Shown one piece after another: positions 36,970 through 46,739 of a stretch of 64,000 nucleotides of DNA (position 1 is its first letter; every line of letters begins with the position of its first letter). This stretch comes from Neobacillus pocheonensis (GTDB taxonomy: Bacteria; Bacillota; Bacilli; Bacillales; Cytobacillaceae), in NCBI GenBank assembly GCA_023702235.1, contig JAMQCR010000003.1:706501-770500 (forward strand). The letters run 5' to 3'. The position numbers and the translations under genes were made by a program. The notes below the pieces were generated by a model. The model was not told the origin of the DNA. It was given only the letters and a program-made list of their open reading frames with translations, and did no database searches.

Positions 36970-37840
36970 ATGATAAAAAACCTCATGATTAACTATATAA
37001 ATTTCCTTGGATTTTTAAAGTCCAACAAGGATATTCTTTTTCAGGAATTTAAGAGAAAAGAAGAGCTTAAAGTATTGCTGCAGGCTGAAAAAGTAATTAC
37101 GGTGTTTCAGCCAATTCTTTCACTAGAAGACGGTGAGACCGTTGGTTTTGAAATTCTAAACCGCCCGCAAAGAACAGAGCTATTCCCGACGGTAGAAAAC
37201 TTTTATGATTATGTTGGCAGAAGTCATAATGTTTTGATGGTAGAGCGTTTTTTACGTAATCTTTCTCTTGAAAGGTATTCAGAGCAAATTAAAAGTTCAC
37301 CATGTCATAAGGATCAATTGGTGTTCCTCAACATACAGCCCCAAGTGTTAGCTGATCCCACTTATCAGAGCGGTAAGACGCTAGAAATGTTAGCAATTCA
37401 TAATCTTTCTCCTGACAAGGTTGTTTTAGAACTAACTGAAAAAGGCCGTGATTGACTATAATCTATTTAAAAAAATGATTGAGCATTATCGAAGACAGGG
37501 ATTTCGAATTGCAGTGGATGATGCAGGGACTGGGTATAACAGTTTAAAAACGCTTATTTATTTAAAACCTGAATTTATTAAGATTGATAAGGCTCTCATC
37601 CGAAATATCGAGCAAAATCCGTCGCAACAGCATTTAGTTGAGCTTCTTTTGGAATTTGCATTACAATCAGAAACTGTGGTCATCGCAGAGGGAATAGAGA
37701 CCTTAGCAGAACTAAGATTTTTAAAAAATCTTGGCGTTCATATGGGCCAAGGCTATGCAATTGGAAAACCAATGCCAATATTAAAGCATGGCAGGTTACC
37801 ATTGTTGAACAATCCTGTTGTACGGAAGTACTCTGTTTAA
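36970..37840 (+). CDS. EAL-domain cyclic-di-GMP phosphodiesterase, second copy (one frameshift)
   Basis: A stand-alone EAL protein of about 290 residues with a short helical N-terminus. Catalytic positions are kept: FEILNR (EAL variant EIL), FLNIQPQ, VLELTE, AVDDAGTGYNSL with the DD pair, FIKIDKALI, IAEGIET and MGQGYAIGKP. One extra A near 37440, in a run next to GGCC, gives a false end KGRD. Removing it reads ELTEKAVIDYNLFKKM. No riboswitch is visible upstream, in contrast to the other EAL gene in the window. Confidence 0.85.
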
Positions 37841-37933
37841 AAGTAAGTTCATTTAAAGAATTAACTCTCGGTAAGTAAAGCTGTTACCACACAATAACCA
37901 GGTTAAAACTATGTATCTCCCATTATAACTAAA

Positions 37934-37954
37934 TCCGCTTTTCAGCGGGTTTTT
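37934..37954 (+). terminator. terminator of the second EAL gene
   Basis: A short stem, CCGCT with AGCGG, followed by GTTTTT. Confidence 0.6.
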
Positions 37955-38102
37955 ACCTCTTTCTATCCTTTTTCCATTCATCGCTTTGTTGTTTAGTAGA
38001 TATATTAAACTCTTCTATTTTTAAAATTTACGTTTTATCCATTAGGATATACCACCAAATAAATATTGGCCCAATCTCATATAAAGAAATTCGCCTTTTT
38101 CT

Positions 38103-40142
38103 TTATATTTTCTTCACATCCACACGACTCGAAAAGAAGGCAGCACCACCTCCCATATCTGCGATACGATCAGGTGTCAGCGAGTTTACTAGCAAATTTG
38201 TGTCAGAGGAATCCGCCCAAAGTCCCTGAGAAACGACCACGCCAGGAAGAACATTTTCACCCACACTCACTTTCAGCTCACATTCCCCGCGATTGTTCCA
38301 AACGCGTACCTTTTCTCCATCTTCAATGCCCGCTAATAGCGCATCTTGACGATTCATGTACAAACGTGGTTCTTTTTCAAGCTTCATGTGTTTTGGATTG
38401 TTTGAAAAAGTAGAGTTTAAGAAATTATGAGTGGGTCCAGGTACAAACATGAAGGGAAAATCTCCATCTTCAACTAAAGGTATATACGTTGGTAATGGTG
38501 GATACCCGTCCTCCTTCATCTTTTTGGAGTATAATTCAATTTTTCCACTCGGTGTTGGCAGTTTTCCAGGGAACAAGGATTTCACATGCGCTTTCAAATA
38601 GTGCTGCTCAACCAAGGTATCATAATCAATTTCAACCAAGTATGGGTTGCTCGGATTATCAAGCGCCCCAGCAATCATTTCAGCCTCTGTCTCTTTAAAG
38701 GCCAGGTCAGCGAAGCCCATTCCTTTTGCAAGCAAGCGGAAGACGTCTACATTTGACTTGGACTCGCCGTATGGCTCGATAACTGGCTGCTGAATTTGAG
38801 CAAAAGGATGCCAATAGGATGTGTACAAATCCGTATTTTCAAAGGAAGAGGTCGCTGGTAGTACAATGTCTGCATATTTTGCTGTTTCTGTTAAAAATAA
38901 ATCATGAACGACGGTAAATAAATCATCTCTCGCAAGCCCCTTTCTGACCTTATTCCCCTCAGGAGCAACAACCGCAGGGTTGGTGCCGTAAACATAGAGT
39001 GATTTTACCGGAGGGTCTAATGAAATTAGTGCCTCGCCAAGTAAGTTCATGTTAATCATGCGTGTGTTTTTTTTACTTAATAAATCAGGGCGCTGCAAGT
39101 GATGGGTGTTAATTGCTAAATATGCCGAATTTCCTTTGATGGCCGCCGCCTTTCACCAGCCATTGACCAGTCAGGGCAGGAAGGCAAGCAATGGTGCGGA
39201 TGCACATTCCGCCATTATCGTGGTGCTGCGGCCCGTTCCCAATTCTAATAAACGAGGGGGACGTTTTACCATACATACGTGCCAGCTTGTAAATATCTTC
39301 AACTGACACACCCGTAATTCCGGAAACAGTGATTGGGTCGTACTGTAAGACATGCTCGCGAAGTTCTTCATGTCCGACGGTGTATTGTTGTAAAAAGTCT
39401 TGGTCGACCAGGTTTTCGGCAAATAAGATATGCATCAGCCCTAAAGCGAGAGCACTATCGGTGCCTGGTAAAATTGGAATAAACCAATCCGCTAATCTAG
39501 CAGTTTGATTTTTGTGTACATCGATGACGATGATTTTGGCCCCGTTTTGTTTGCGTGCTTTTTGGCCAGAGCCACTTGATGCATGTTCGTGCTTACGGCA
39601 TTGATGCCCCAAAGAATAATTAGCTTTGAATGAATCGTCTCTTCAGGATCCACTCCCAAGCTGCCGCCCATCGTGTATTTATAGCCAACTGAACCAGCTG
39701 ATGAGCAAATGGTCCGATCTAGCTGTGAAGCGCCCAAGCGATGAAAGAATCGTCGATCCATACCCTCGGCATTGAGTCTGCCCATGTTCCCATAAAAGCT
39801 ATAAGGAAGAATGCTTTCAGGACCATCTGTTTGAATAAGCTTCTTCCAACGGGACGTAATCGTCTGAAGGGCTTCTCCCCAGCTTATTCGCTCAAACTTA
39901 CCTTCTCCTTTTGGACCTATCCGTTTCAGTGGGTACTTAAGGCGCTTTTCATCATAAATCCGTTCAGTCATATTCCGTACTTTGTTGCAAATGTTGCCCT
40001 TCGTCACCGGATGATTCGGATCTCCCTCAATTTTAATAATTTTCCCATCTTCCTTATGAAGAAGTAATCCGCATTGGTCTGGACAGTCGAGAGGGCAAAC
40101 AGAATGAAAAATGCCGTTTGGTTGATTTACTAATGATGACAT
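38103..40142 (-). CDS. molybdopterin (bis-MGD) oxidoreductase, DMSO reductase family (two frameshifts)
   Basis: A molybdenum/tungsten oxidoreductase of about 680 residues, resembling Bacillus YoaE-type formate-dehydrogenase-like proteins. The N-terminus carries an iron-sulfur motif with C16, C20 and C24 (SVCPLDCPDQCG) and a fourth cysteine in KGNICNKVR. The cofactor region includes GASQLDRTICSSAG and LIILWGINAVSTN. The C-terminal MGD-binding domain has LYMNRQDALLAGIEDGEKVRVWNNRGECEL. Missing G residues near 39565 (GGC) and 39140 (GGCC) split it into three frames. The ATG at 40142 follows AAAGGAG. There is no Tat signal, so it is cytosolic. The substrate is unknown. Confidence 0.85.
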
Positions 40143-40156
40143 AAGTAGTCTCCTTT

Positions 40157-40212
40157 CGGTGACAGGCACCGTCTGTGGACAAAAGGTCTGATTTGTCCGC
40201 GTGTAGTGTACA
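40157..40212 (+). repeat. REP-like element, copy 15
   Basis: Full-length copy 15 bases upstream of the oxidoreductase start. The terminal arm is GTACA. Confidence 0.85.
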
Positions 40213-40556
40213 GTAGTTACGGGTGCCTGTTTTGGTTTGATGGCCTATAAATAAATTTAATGGAAATATTATCATACAGGAGATGCATTTATGCAATATA
40301 GTATTTTTACTCGGAGAAGTTACGTTAATATAATTTTTAAGATTTTTTGTTTGCCCTCCATTTATTAGATAGTTTGAAAAGTGACAAAAATATATGAAAT
40401 TTCCGAAATATTATAATTTAAAGATAATAAACCTAGACAAAGTAGAATAATAGTTTTAAAATACTATGTATTGATTTAGTATCTAAACTAATTTCCCTTT
40501 AGGAAAAGATACACATCTTTAAATATCAGAAAAATCAGTCAGAGGGGGAGTCATGT
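40213..40556. other. AT-rich intergenic region
   Basis: This 344-base stretch carries the promoter region of the binding-protein gene. A 25-codon frame at 40291-40368 has an AGGAG in front but no other support. I see no riboswitch fold. Confidence 0.4.
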
Positions 40557-41741
40557 GTGATTAAGAAAAATTTTGCTAAGGTTTTTATGGCTTCGACATT
40601 ACTAGCAGGAATACTAGCTGGTTGTTCGGGCGCGAAAGGTAGTTCAGGTTCTGGAGCAGCAGGTGGTACAGTTAAAATTGGAGTTAACTTGGAGCTCTCA
40701 GGTGGTGTGGCTTCTTATGGTGAGTCGCTCGCTTCAGGGATTAATATTGCAGTGGACGAGATTAACAAAAAGGGCGGAATCAATGGCAAGAAGATAGAAA
40801 TGGTGAAAGTAGATAATAAGTCTGATGCTGCAGAGGCAACGAATGCGGCCATTAAGTTAACGAGTCAGGACAAGGTAACGGCGATTATTGGTGCGGCCAC
40901 TAGTGGCGATACAGTAGCGCAGGCGCAAATAGCCGATGATACGAAAACAGTTCTATTAACTCCTTCAGGAACAAGTCCAAATGTAACGGTTGGAACGAAT
41001 GGAAAGGTGAACGACTTTGTATTCCGTACTTCCTTTATAGATCCATTCCAAGGCACGGTTGCAGCGAATTTTGCCTCTAAGGAATTAAAGGTGAAAAGTG
41101 CCGCGATTTTTGCCGACAGCTCTAGTGATTATTCCAAAGGTCTTGCCGCTTCTTTTAAAAAGACATTTGAAAAAACAGGCGGAAAAATTGTAACAGAAGA
41201 GGCTTATGTTGCTAAGGATACAGACTTCCGTTCTACTTTAACGCGAATTAAGGAAAAAAATCCTGAATTCATTTTTATTCCTGGCTATTACGAAGAAGTA
41301 GGCTTAATTATTAAGCAAGCTCGTGAGTTGGGTATCACCGTTCCATTTATGGGCGCTGATGGCTGGGATTCACCAAAGTTAGTGGATTTAGCCGGAGCTA
41401 ATGTGTTAAATAACACCTATATCACAAACCACTATTCTTCTGGAGACCCAGATAAAAAAATTCAAACGTTTGTCACGACATTTAAAGAGAAAAACAATGG
41501 TGAATCACCGAACGCCTTCAATGCACTTGGCTATGATTCGGTCTATTTATTAGCGGATGCCATTAAGCGTGCGGGCAGTACGGATCCAAGCAAAATTAAA
41601 GATGCCTTAGCCAACACTAAAAATCTATCTCTTGTAACGGGACTTGTTACGATTGACAAGGATCACAACCCAATCAAATCCGCGACAGTTTTAGAATATA
41701 AAGATGGAAAGCAAGTGTTCAACACAAAAGTAAATCCATAA
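40557..41741 (+). CDS. branched-chain amino-acid type ABC transporter substrate-binding lipoprotein (LivJ-like)
   Basis: A 394-residue exported lipoprotein. The signal peptide ends in a lipobox, LLAGILAGCS, with the lipidated cysteine at 23, followed by a Gly/Ser-rich linker. The mature part is a type I periplasmic-binding fold (peripla_BP_6): VKIGVNLELSGGVASYGES, NKKGGINGKKIEM, IIGAATSGDTVAQAQIADD and GYDSVYLLADAIKRAG. It starts with GTG at 40557 after AGAGGGGGAG, since the nearby ATG frame stops after three codons. No LivH/M/G/F genes follow, so it is orphaned here. Confidence 0.92.
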   Translation: MIKKNFAKVFMASTLLAGILAGCSGAKGSSGSGAAGGTVKIGVNLELSGGVASYGESLASGINIAVDEINKKGGINGKKIEMVKVDNKSDAAEATNAAIKLTSQDKVTAIIGAATSGDTVAQAQIADDTKTVLLTPSGTSPNVTVGTNGKVNDFVFRTSFIDPFQGTVAANFASKELKVKSAAIFADSSSDYSKGLAASFKKTFEKTGGKIVTEEAYVAKDTDFRSTLTRIKEKNPEFIFIPGYYEEVGLIIKQARELGITVPFMGADGWDSPKLVDLAGANVLNNTYITNHYSSGDPDKKIQTFVTTFKEKNNGESPNAFNALGYDSVYLLADAIKRAGSTDPSKIKDALANTKNLSLVTGLVTIDKDHNPIKSATVLEYKDGKQVFNTKVNP

Positions 41742-41802
41742 TAAGCTCAAAATAAAAAACGGGGGGTTTCCTTATGAAGCGCAATACCTAAAAATATGTT
41801 GA

Positions 41803-41838
41803 AAAGCAGAGGAATCATCTTATGTCCTCTGCTTTTTT
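41803..41838 (+). terminator. terminator after the binding-protein gene
   Basis: AAAGCAGAGGA pairs with TCCTCTGCTTT and is followed by T residues. It follows a 5-codon ATG frame with a strong GGGGGG site. Confidence 0.85.
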
Positions 41839-41866
41839 CGTTGTTAGCAAACATGATTAAATGATC

Positions 41867-42466
41867 CTATTTCCCTTTCTCCAGGCCAACACTTTGATGA
41901 TTCCACTTATATTCTACGTCCATAGGGACATAATTGCTCATTAAAGAAAGAAGTGTTTCCGGATTTGAACTTGAGCTGATAATGCTTTGATGAGTTTCAC
42001 TTGAAAATCCCTTTTGAATACTGTGATTTATGAGGCTGAGAAGCGGATCATAATAGCCATTCACATTAAGTACACCAATAGGTTTATGATGGATTCCAAT
42101 TTGCGCCCAGCATAGAACTTCAAATAACTCTTCAAACGTGCCTAAACCGCCGGGCAATGCAATATAGCCATCTGCCAGTTCACTCATCTTCGCTTTTCTT
42201 TCATGCATGGTATCGACTTCAATAAGCTTTGTAAGTTGACTATGAACATTCTCACCTTTAATAAGCCCTCTAGGCATGATCCCAATCACTTCGCCTCCAT
42301 GTGACAGCACTCCATTGGCGATTTCACCCATTAGGCCATTTTTTGAACCGCCATATACGATAGAAAAGCCTTTTTCCGCCATGATTTTTCCAAGCTCTCT
42401 CGCTCTTCCTACATATTCAACGTCATTTCCAAAACTAGAACCTGCAAAAATACAAATGGATTTCAT
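41867..42466 (-). CDS. LOG family protein (cytokinin riboside 5'-monophosphate phosphoribohydrolase-like)
   Basis: A 199-residue Rossmann-type protein of the LOG/TIGR00730 family. It has MKSICIFAGSSFGNDVEY at the start, VYGGSKNGLMGEIANGVLSHGGEVIGIMP, MHERKAKM and the catalytic PGGLGTFEELFEVLCWAQIGIH (PGGxGTxxE). Family enzymes hydrolyse nucleoside 5'-monophosphates to base and ribose-5-phosphate. In Bacillus (YvdD) the physiological role is unclear. It is monocistronic and faces left. Confidence 0.9.
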   Translation of the reverse strand: MKSICIFAGSSFGNDVEYVGRARELGKIMAEKGFSIVYGGSKNGLMGEIANGVLSHGGEVIGIMPRGLIKGENVHSQLTKLIEVDTMHERKAKMSELADGYIALPGGLGTFEELFEVLCWAQIGIHHKPIGVLNVNGYYDPLLSLINHSIQKGFSSETHQSIISSSSNPETLLSLMSNYVPMDVEYKWNHQSVGLEKGK

Positions 42467-42651
42467 TAGGGCACCTCAGTTCTATTTTTATAATAAAACA
42501 ATTCTATTTTACAATATATGTTGTATTTGTACGATTAAATGAATGCTTTGAAAGAGGTTTTTGCATTGGGGAACACCTGGTATTTCCTTGACAAAGGTTT
42601 GCCATAAAACTGTTTGGTTGATGTAGCAAGCTTTTAGATAAAACTACGTAA

Positions 42652-42682
42652 TAAAAGACCGACTTCAGAAAGGAATCGGCCT
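42652..42682 (-). terminator. terminator of the SRPBCC gene
   Basis: On the minus strand GGCCGATT pairs imperfectly with AGTCGGTC and is followed by TTTTAT. Confidence 0.5.
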
Positions 42683-42752
42683 TCTTCAGTAAGTTCACCA
42701 CAGTTCGCAGCTAAGTTCTGCAAAATTATCTGCAGGCATGCTGGTGCCACGA

Positions 42753-43193
42753 TTACCACAATCGTGGCAGTGGCTTGCCCACTTCTAACAACGACTTCAA
42801 GCTTGAGAGAACTTTTGGCCAGCCATCACTAATGTCTCGAAGCATTTCGGAACCAGCCTTAAGTCGGTCGTGCGTGACAGTTAGGCGGACCACGTCGCTA
42901 ATTGGGTCGATCTCGAACGTGACCCTTGTGTGTTTCTCTTCGTGATCTGCATCGGCAGGATCGGCCCATGTCAAAACAAGGCGCCGGGGCGAGGCACTTT
43001 CAATGACCTTACCGACTAAGAGAACCTCTCCATTGTCAAAGCGCCGGTGCTCCCACTTGGAGCCTGACTGCCAGTCGGAGACATTTTCATGCTGCCAATA
43101 CTGCTCGGTCATCTTTGGGTCGAAGAGCGCATTCCAGAGAATCTCCGGTGTTGTCGAAATATACGTCACGTATATAAAATTAGATTCTTCCAT
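42753..43193 (-). CDS. SRPBCC/AHSA1 domain protein
   Basis: A 146-residue START-like ligand-binding domain of the AHSA1 (activator of Hsp90 ATPase homologue) family: YVTYISTTPEILWNALFDPKMTEQYW, then SGSKWEHRR, VIESASPRRLVLTW and HDRLKAGSEMLRDISDGWPKVLSSLKSLLE. Such proteins bind small hydrophobic ligands, and many sit beside ArsR-type regulators. None is seen here. Its base composition is visibly more GC-rich than the neighbours, which hints at recent acquisition. Confidence 0.85.
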   Translation of the reverse strand: MEESNFIYVTYISTTPEILWNALFDPKMTEQYWQHENVSDWQSGSKWEHRRFDNGEVLLVGKVIESASPRRLVLTWADPADADHEEKHTRVTFEIDPISDVVRLTVTHDRLKAGSEMLRDISDGWPKVLSSLKSLLEVGKPLPRLW

Positions 43194-43327
43194 GCAAATC
43201 TTCCTTCCACTGCTTTTTTATTAAAATCAACATTAATGACTCTCATAGGTATTGCCAGAATTTTTTTGGCCCCCATTCCTTCATTTTATTCAGCTTCGAT
43301 AATCAGATAAAGGGCAACAACCTGTAG

Positions 43328-43373
43328 AAAAAAAGCGCAAGGTCCCTTTTAAAAAGAAATCTTACGCTTTTTT
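43328..43373 (-). terminator. terminator of galU
   Basis: AAAAAAGCGTAAG (minus strand) pairs with CTTGCGCTTTTTTT across a 20-base loop, directly after the galU stop codon. Confidence 0.75.
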
Positions 43374-44255
43374 CTACATCGTTATTCTTTCATTCTCGGT
43401 AATTTTGAGCAGGTAGTTGAGAAATTCTTCGCGTAGATCGCCTCTTCTTAGGGCGAATTCGACGGTTGCTTGCAAGAATCCTTGCTTGTCGCCGACGTCG
43501 TATCTGCGGCCTTCAAAGTTGTAGGCGTAGATGTCTTCTTGCTCGGCTAGTTCTTTAAGGGCATCGGTTAGTTGGATTTCTCCGCCTTTTCCTGGTTTGG
43601 TATTTTCTAAAATGTCAAAAATGGCCGGGCTGATGATGTACCTGCCAAGGACGGCGATGTTCGAAGGGGCGTCTTCGATAGCTGGCTTTTCGACTAATCC
43701 GCTGACTTTATAGATGCGGTCTTCCACATTATTTCCTTCGATGATTCCATATTTATCAACATCCTTTAGGGCGACTTCTTGGACGCCAAGGATGGTAGTC
43801 TTGTAGTCTTCGTGAGCTTCGATCATTTGCTTTAGACATGGCTTTTCAGCATGAACGATGTCATCGCCGAGTAAGACCGCGAATGGTTCGTTGCCGATAA
43901 AGCTTTTGGCGCAATAAATCGCATGTCCAAGCCCTTTTGGCTCTTTTTGACGAATATAGTGGATGTTGACCATGTCAGAGATTTTGCGAACTTCCTCTAA
44001 AAGTTGGTACTTGCCTTTTGCTTCCAATTCAAGCTCAAGCTCAACGGATTTATCAAAATGATCCTCAATCGACTTTTTATTTCTTCCGGTAATGATTAAA
44101 ATTTCATCGATTCCGGATTCAATTGCTTCTTCGATGATATATTGTAATGTTGGTTTATCCACAATCGGCAGCATTTCTTTTGGTTGAGCTTTGGTTGCTG
44201 GTAAAAACCTTGTACCTAAGCCTGCTGCGGGAATAATCGCTTTGCGTACTTTCAC
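43374..44255 (-). CDS. galU: UTP-glucose-1-phosphate uridylyltransferase
   Basis: A 293-residue nucleotidyltransferase that makes UDP-glucose for teichoic acid glucosylation and glycolipids. The N-terminal signature KAIIPAAGLGTRFLPATKAQPKEMLPIVDKP is complete. QKEPKGLGHAIYCAKSFIG and FAVLLGDDIV carry the UTP and metal sites, and GLVEKP and YDVGDKQGFLQATVEFAL follow. The open frame extends to 44339, but GTG at 44255 follows AGGAGGAGAAAAG and matches the family start. It is monocistronic. Its product could feed the nearby GT2 cassette, which is speculative. Confidence 0.95.
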   Translation of the reverse strand: MKVRKAIIPAAGLGTRFLPATKAQPKEMLPIVDKPTLQYIIEEAIESGIDEILIITGRNKKSIEDHFDKSVELELELEAKGKYQLLEEVRKISDMVNIHYIRQKEPKGLGHAIYCAKSFIGNEPFAVLLGDDIVHAEKPCLKQMIEAHEDYKTTILGVQEVALKDVDKYGIIEGNNVEDRIYKVSGLVEKPAIEDAPSNIAVLGRYIISPAIFDILENTKPGKGGEIQLTDALKELAEQEDIYAYNFEGRRYDVGDKQGFLQATVEFALRRGDLREEFLNYLLKITENERITM

Positions 44256-44508
44256 CTTTTCTCCTCCTAAAACAAGAATAGGGTAGAAACCCTGTCTATT
44301 GTTTTTTAAGATATCTCGATGTTGTTCGTTAGTTTGCACCTTTTCGATTATAACATGATTGTCCAGTTTAGGTAAAATTCTTGAAGGAATTGGAAGAAGG
44401 GAAGTTGGTAGGTCCCATCAAAAGGGTACCGCAGAGGATAAATAGGGGCAAAACAGAAATAATTAAGGATAAAGTCCAAAAAAAGCCTTTGGTAGTTGTT
44501 TAAATAAT

Positions 44509-44562
44509 AAAAGGGGCCGGTCAAAAGGTCACATTCTTAACCTTTTGTCCGGCTCCTTTTTT
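44509..44562 (-). terminator. strong (bidirectional) terminator hairpin
   Basis: AAGGGGCCGGTCAAAAGG and CCTTTTGTCCGGCTCCTT form a long stem with T runs on both strands. It lies 8 bases beyond the stop of the small basic ORF on the minus strand. Confidence 0.75.
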
Positions 44563-44569
44563 AAAGCGA

Positions 44570-44653
44570 TTAGCCTATCCACATCAATGATTTTCTAATC
44601 TTACTTATTCGTCTATATTTCCAACGGGTCCGTTTCTTAACTGTTCCTGCCAT
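44570..44653 (-). CDS. candidate 27-residue basic small protein
   Basis: A short frame starting ATG at 44653 directly behind AAAAGGAGGAAC, one of the strongest ribosome sites in the window, and ending 8 bases before a strong terminator. The product (MAGTVKKRTRWKYRRIS, then KIRKSLMWIG) is highly basic with an amphipathic, Trp-containing end. A ribosome site, a compact ORF and a terminator together argue for a real gene. The function is unknown. It could be membrane-active or nucleic-acid binding. Confidence 0.5.
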   Translation of the reverse strand: MAGTVKKRTRWKYRRISKIRKSLMWIG

Positions 44654-44990
44654 TCGAGTTCCTCCTTTTATTAGGTGGAATCTTTCGTATATTTGAGCTC
44701 AATCCACAAAGGTACCGCTTATTGCTTAATACTATATGTTTAAACTGAGTATTTGGGAACATATTTAAAATGTAATGCAAGTCAGAGGTACTTCTATTGT
44801 TAGTAAGCCTTCTCGTGATGCTAATTGATGCATGCTGATTCATCACAGCATGAGTATAGTTTGTTCAATAATTTTTGTAACATTCCAATATAAAAGTTAC
44901 CTTATTCGGGAACATTACGTAAACCAGAAAACATGATTTTAAGGCACCTCTTGTTAAAGGAAGAAAGTATAAATTTTTTACTTTGAGAAT
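44654..44990. other. intergenic region upstream of the small basic ORF
   Basis: This stretch presumably holds the leftward promoter of the 27-residue ORF. The open frame across 44637-44846 on the minus strand has no ribosome site and no family resemblance. Nothing else is recognised. Confidence 0.4.
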
Positions 44991-45137
44991 GGTCCAGCTC
45001 CAGCGCCCAGCGGCTAGTGTACTTCGCTCACCTTCTTACGATAAGTCAACATCGAATCGCTTACGCTCTTCGTGTTTCCTTTATCTCATACGGTGCGCTC
45101 CAGTCCATAAGCCGCTAAACGGGACGCTTACGCTTTT
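44991..45137. repeat. long intergenic structured repeat element (TCCAGCTCCAGCG type)
   Basis: The block begins GGTCCAGCTCCAGCGCCCAG and ends AACGGGACGCTTACGCTTTTC. Its ends are complementary (AGCGGCT at 45009-45015 with AGCCGCT at 45110-45116, flanked by GCGCCC and GGGACGC), so the whole unit can fold into one long arm with internal GCTTACGCTCTTCG and GGTGCGCTCCAG segments. It resembles a widespread Bacillaceae intergenic element that I recall but cannot look up. It lies 48 bases upstream of ppx. Confidence 0.6.
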
Positions 45138-45185
45138 CTTATTCAAAGTAATTCGTACAAGGAATAATTTAAGGATGATTATAAA

Positions 45186-46739
45186 TTGGACAACAAAAAA
45201 GCGATTATTGATATTGGTTCTAATACAATTAGATTAATTATTTACCTTATAAGGGAAGAAAAAATGATTAAGGAAATTGAAAATATAAAGATTTCTGCAA
45301 GGCTCCAAAACTACATTAATCCTAAGCAGGAATTAAATCACGAGGGTATGAATGTCCTGTTAGAAGCTTTAATGGTTTTTAAAGAGATTATATCCCAACA
45401 TAAGGTGTCATCCTCGATTACAGTCGCAACTGCGGCTATTAGGCAAGCGAAAAATCATGATGAAATAAAAAAACGGATATATGATGAGATCGGGTTTTCA
45501 ATAAAGATTCTATCGGGAGAGGAGGAAGCCTTTTATGGATTTCTTGGTGTGATCAGGGCGACTGATATCAATGATGGAATAACCATTGACTTGGGCGGTG
45601 GAAGTATAGAAATTACCCAATTCCTAAATCGGAAAATGGTTCGCTTCCATAGCTTCCCGATTGGTGTATTGACTCTAAATCAACACTTTGTGAAAAATAA
45701 GATACCAACTAGTGATGAGATTTCCAATATAGCTAATTATTTAGAATCAAAATTTCAAGAGCTTGAATGGTTAAACAATTGCCGCCTGCCGATTATTGGG
45801 ATTGGGGGCAGTGCTAGGAATGTAGGAGAAATAGATCAGGCGATAAAGAACTATCCGCTCCCTTCGATCCATCGATATGAGTTGAATTTAAGGGATATAT
45901 TAATGGTAAAAGCAACATTACAGTCGTTATCCTTTCAAGAGCTTCAAAAGGTTGAAGGACTATCAAAGGAACGAGCTGATATCATATTTCCAGCAATTGA
46001 GGTATTTCAGTCTATATACAAAATCGTTAATGCTCCATTTTTTCAATTAAGTGAAAAAGGGATTCGCGATGGAATTTTATTTGATGCAATAAAGGAACAT
46101 AATCTAAGTGAAAAGGATTTTCACCAAAATCTTGAGAAAAATCTACAGGAGATTGCTTTAGAATTTGATATCGATTTGGAAAAAAGGGTGCAGCAGTTTA
46201 ATACTGTTAGAAAGCTTTTTAATTCACTCATGCAAACAGGGATAGTAGATGTAGATGATATGGATTTAAATGAATTACGATTAGCGAGTTGTTTATACAA
46301 TCTAGGAGAATTTTTTGAAAAAGACTCTGTGGGTCCACACACATTTTATCTCATATCGAATCAAAGTCTAGATGGATTTTCTCATAAAAATAAAATTAAG
46401 ATTGCTTTATTGGCTTCTTATCAATCAAAGGATTCTTTTAAAAATTTTGTTAGACCTTTTAAAGATTGGTTTACGAAAAAAGAAAGACAGAAATTAAGGC
46501 TTCTTGGGTCACTTTTAAAATTAGCATTTGCGTTAAATCGCACGAAAAGAGATATCATACAGGATGCCAAGTTTCATGAGGATGAAGATTTTCTACATCT
46601 TGAGCTTTATTGCAATAAGAGCTGGAAAGTAGAGCAACAGGAAGCAGATAAACAAATCAGGCATTTAGAAAAGTCTCTTGGAAAAACGATCCTATTGCAT
46701 TTTAAAAAACTTCAAACAATTTGGGATGAAAAATCGTAA
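45186..46739 (+). CDS. ppx: exopolyphosphatase, Ppx/GppA family
   Basis: A 517-residue phosphatase of the sugar-kinase/Hsp70 fold that removes terminal phosphate from polyphosphate (or pppGpp). N-terminal motifs are AIIDIGSNTIRLIIY, GEEEAFYGFLGV with the catalytic glutamate, TIDLGGGSIEI and IGIGGSARNVGEID. The C-terminal half (about 310-510) is the HD-like helical domain. It starts with TTG at 45186, 10 bases after TAAGGATGA. It overlaps ppk by one base (TAATG), so synthesis and degradation of polyphosphate are translationally linked. Confidence 0.9.
   Translation: MDNKKAIIDIGSNTIRLIIYLIREEKMIKEIENIKISARLQNYINPKQELNHEGMNVLLEALMVFKEIISQHKVSSSITVATAAIRQAKNHDEIKKRIYDEIGFSIKILSGEEEAFYGFLGVIRATDINDGITIDLGGGSIEITQFLNRKMVRFHSFPIGVLTLNQHFVKNKIPTSDEISNIANYLESKFQELEWLNNCRLPIIGIGGSARNVGEIDQAIKNYPLPSIHRYELNLRDILMVKATLQSLSFQELQKVEGLSKERADIIFPAIEVFQSIYKIVNAPFFQLSEKGIRDGILFDAIKEHNLSEKDFHQNLEKNLQEIALEFDIDLEKRVQQFNTVRKLFNSLMQTGIVDVDDMDLNELRLASCLYNLGEFFEKDSVGPHTFYLISNQSLDGFSHKNKIKIALLASYQSKDSFKNFVRPFKDWFTKKERQKLRLLGSLLKLAFALNRTKRDIIQDAKFHEDEDFLHLELYCNKSWKVEQQEADKQIRHLEKSLGKTILLHFKKLQTIWDEKS

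Noticed and set aside
40291..40368. 25-codon frame with an AGGAG in front
   Set aside because: It is AT-rich, has no terminator or conserved pattern, and a chance ribosome-like site is likely in this sequence.
40557..41741. Complete ABC amino-acid transporter operon
   Set aside because: Only the binding protein is present. The next gene is a convergent LOG protein after a terminator.
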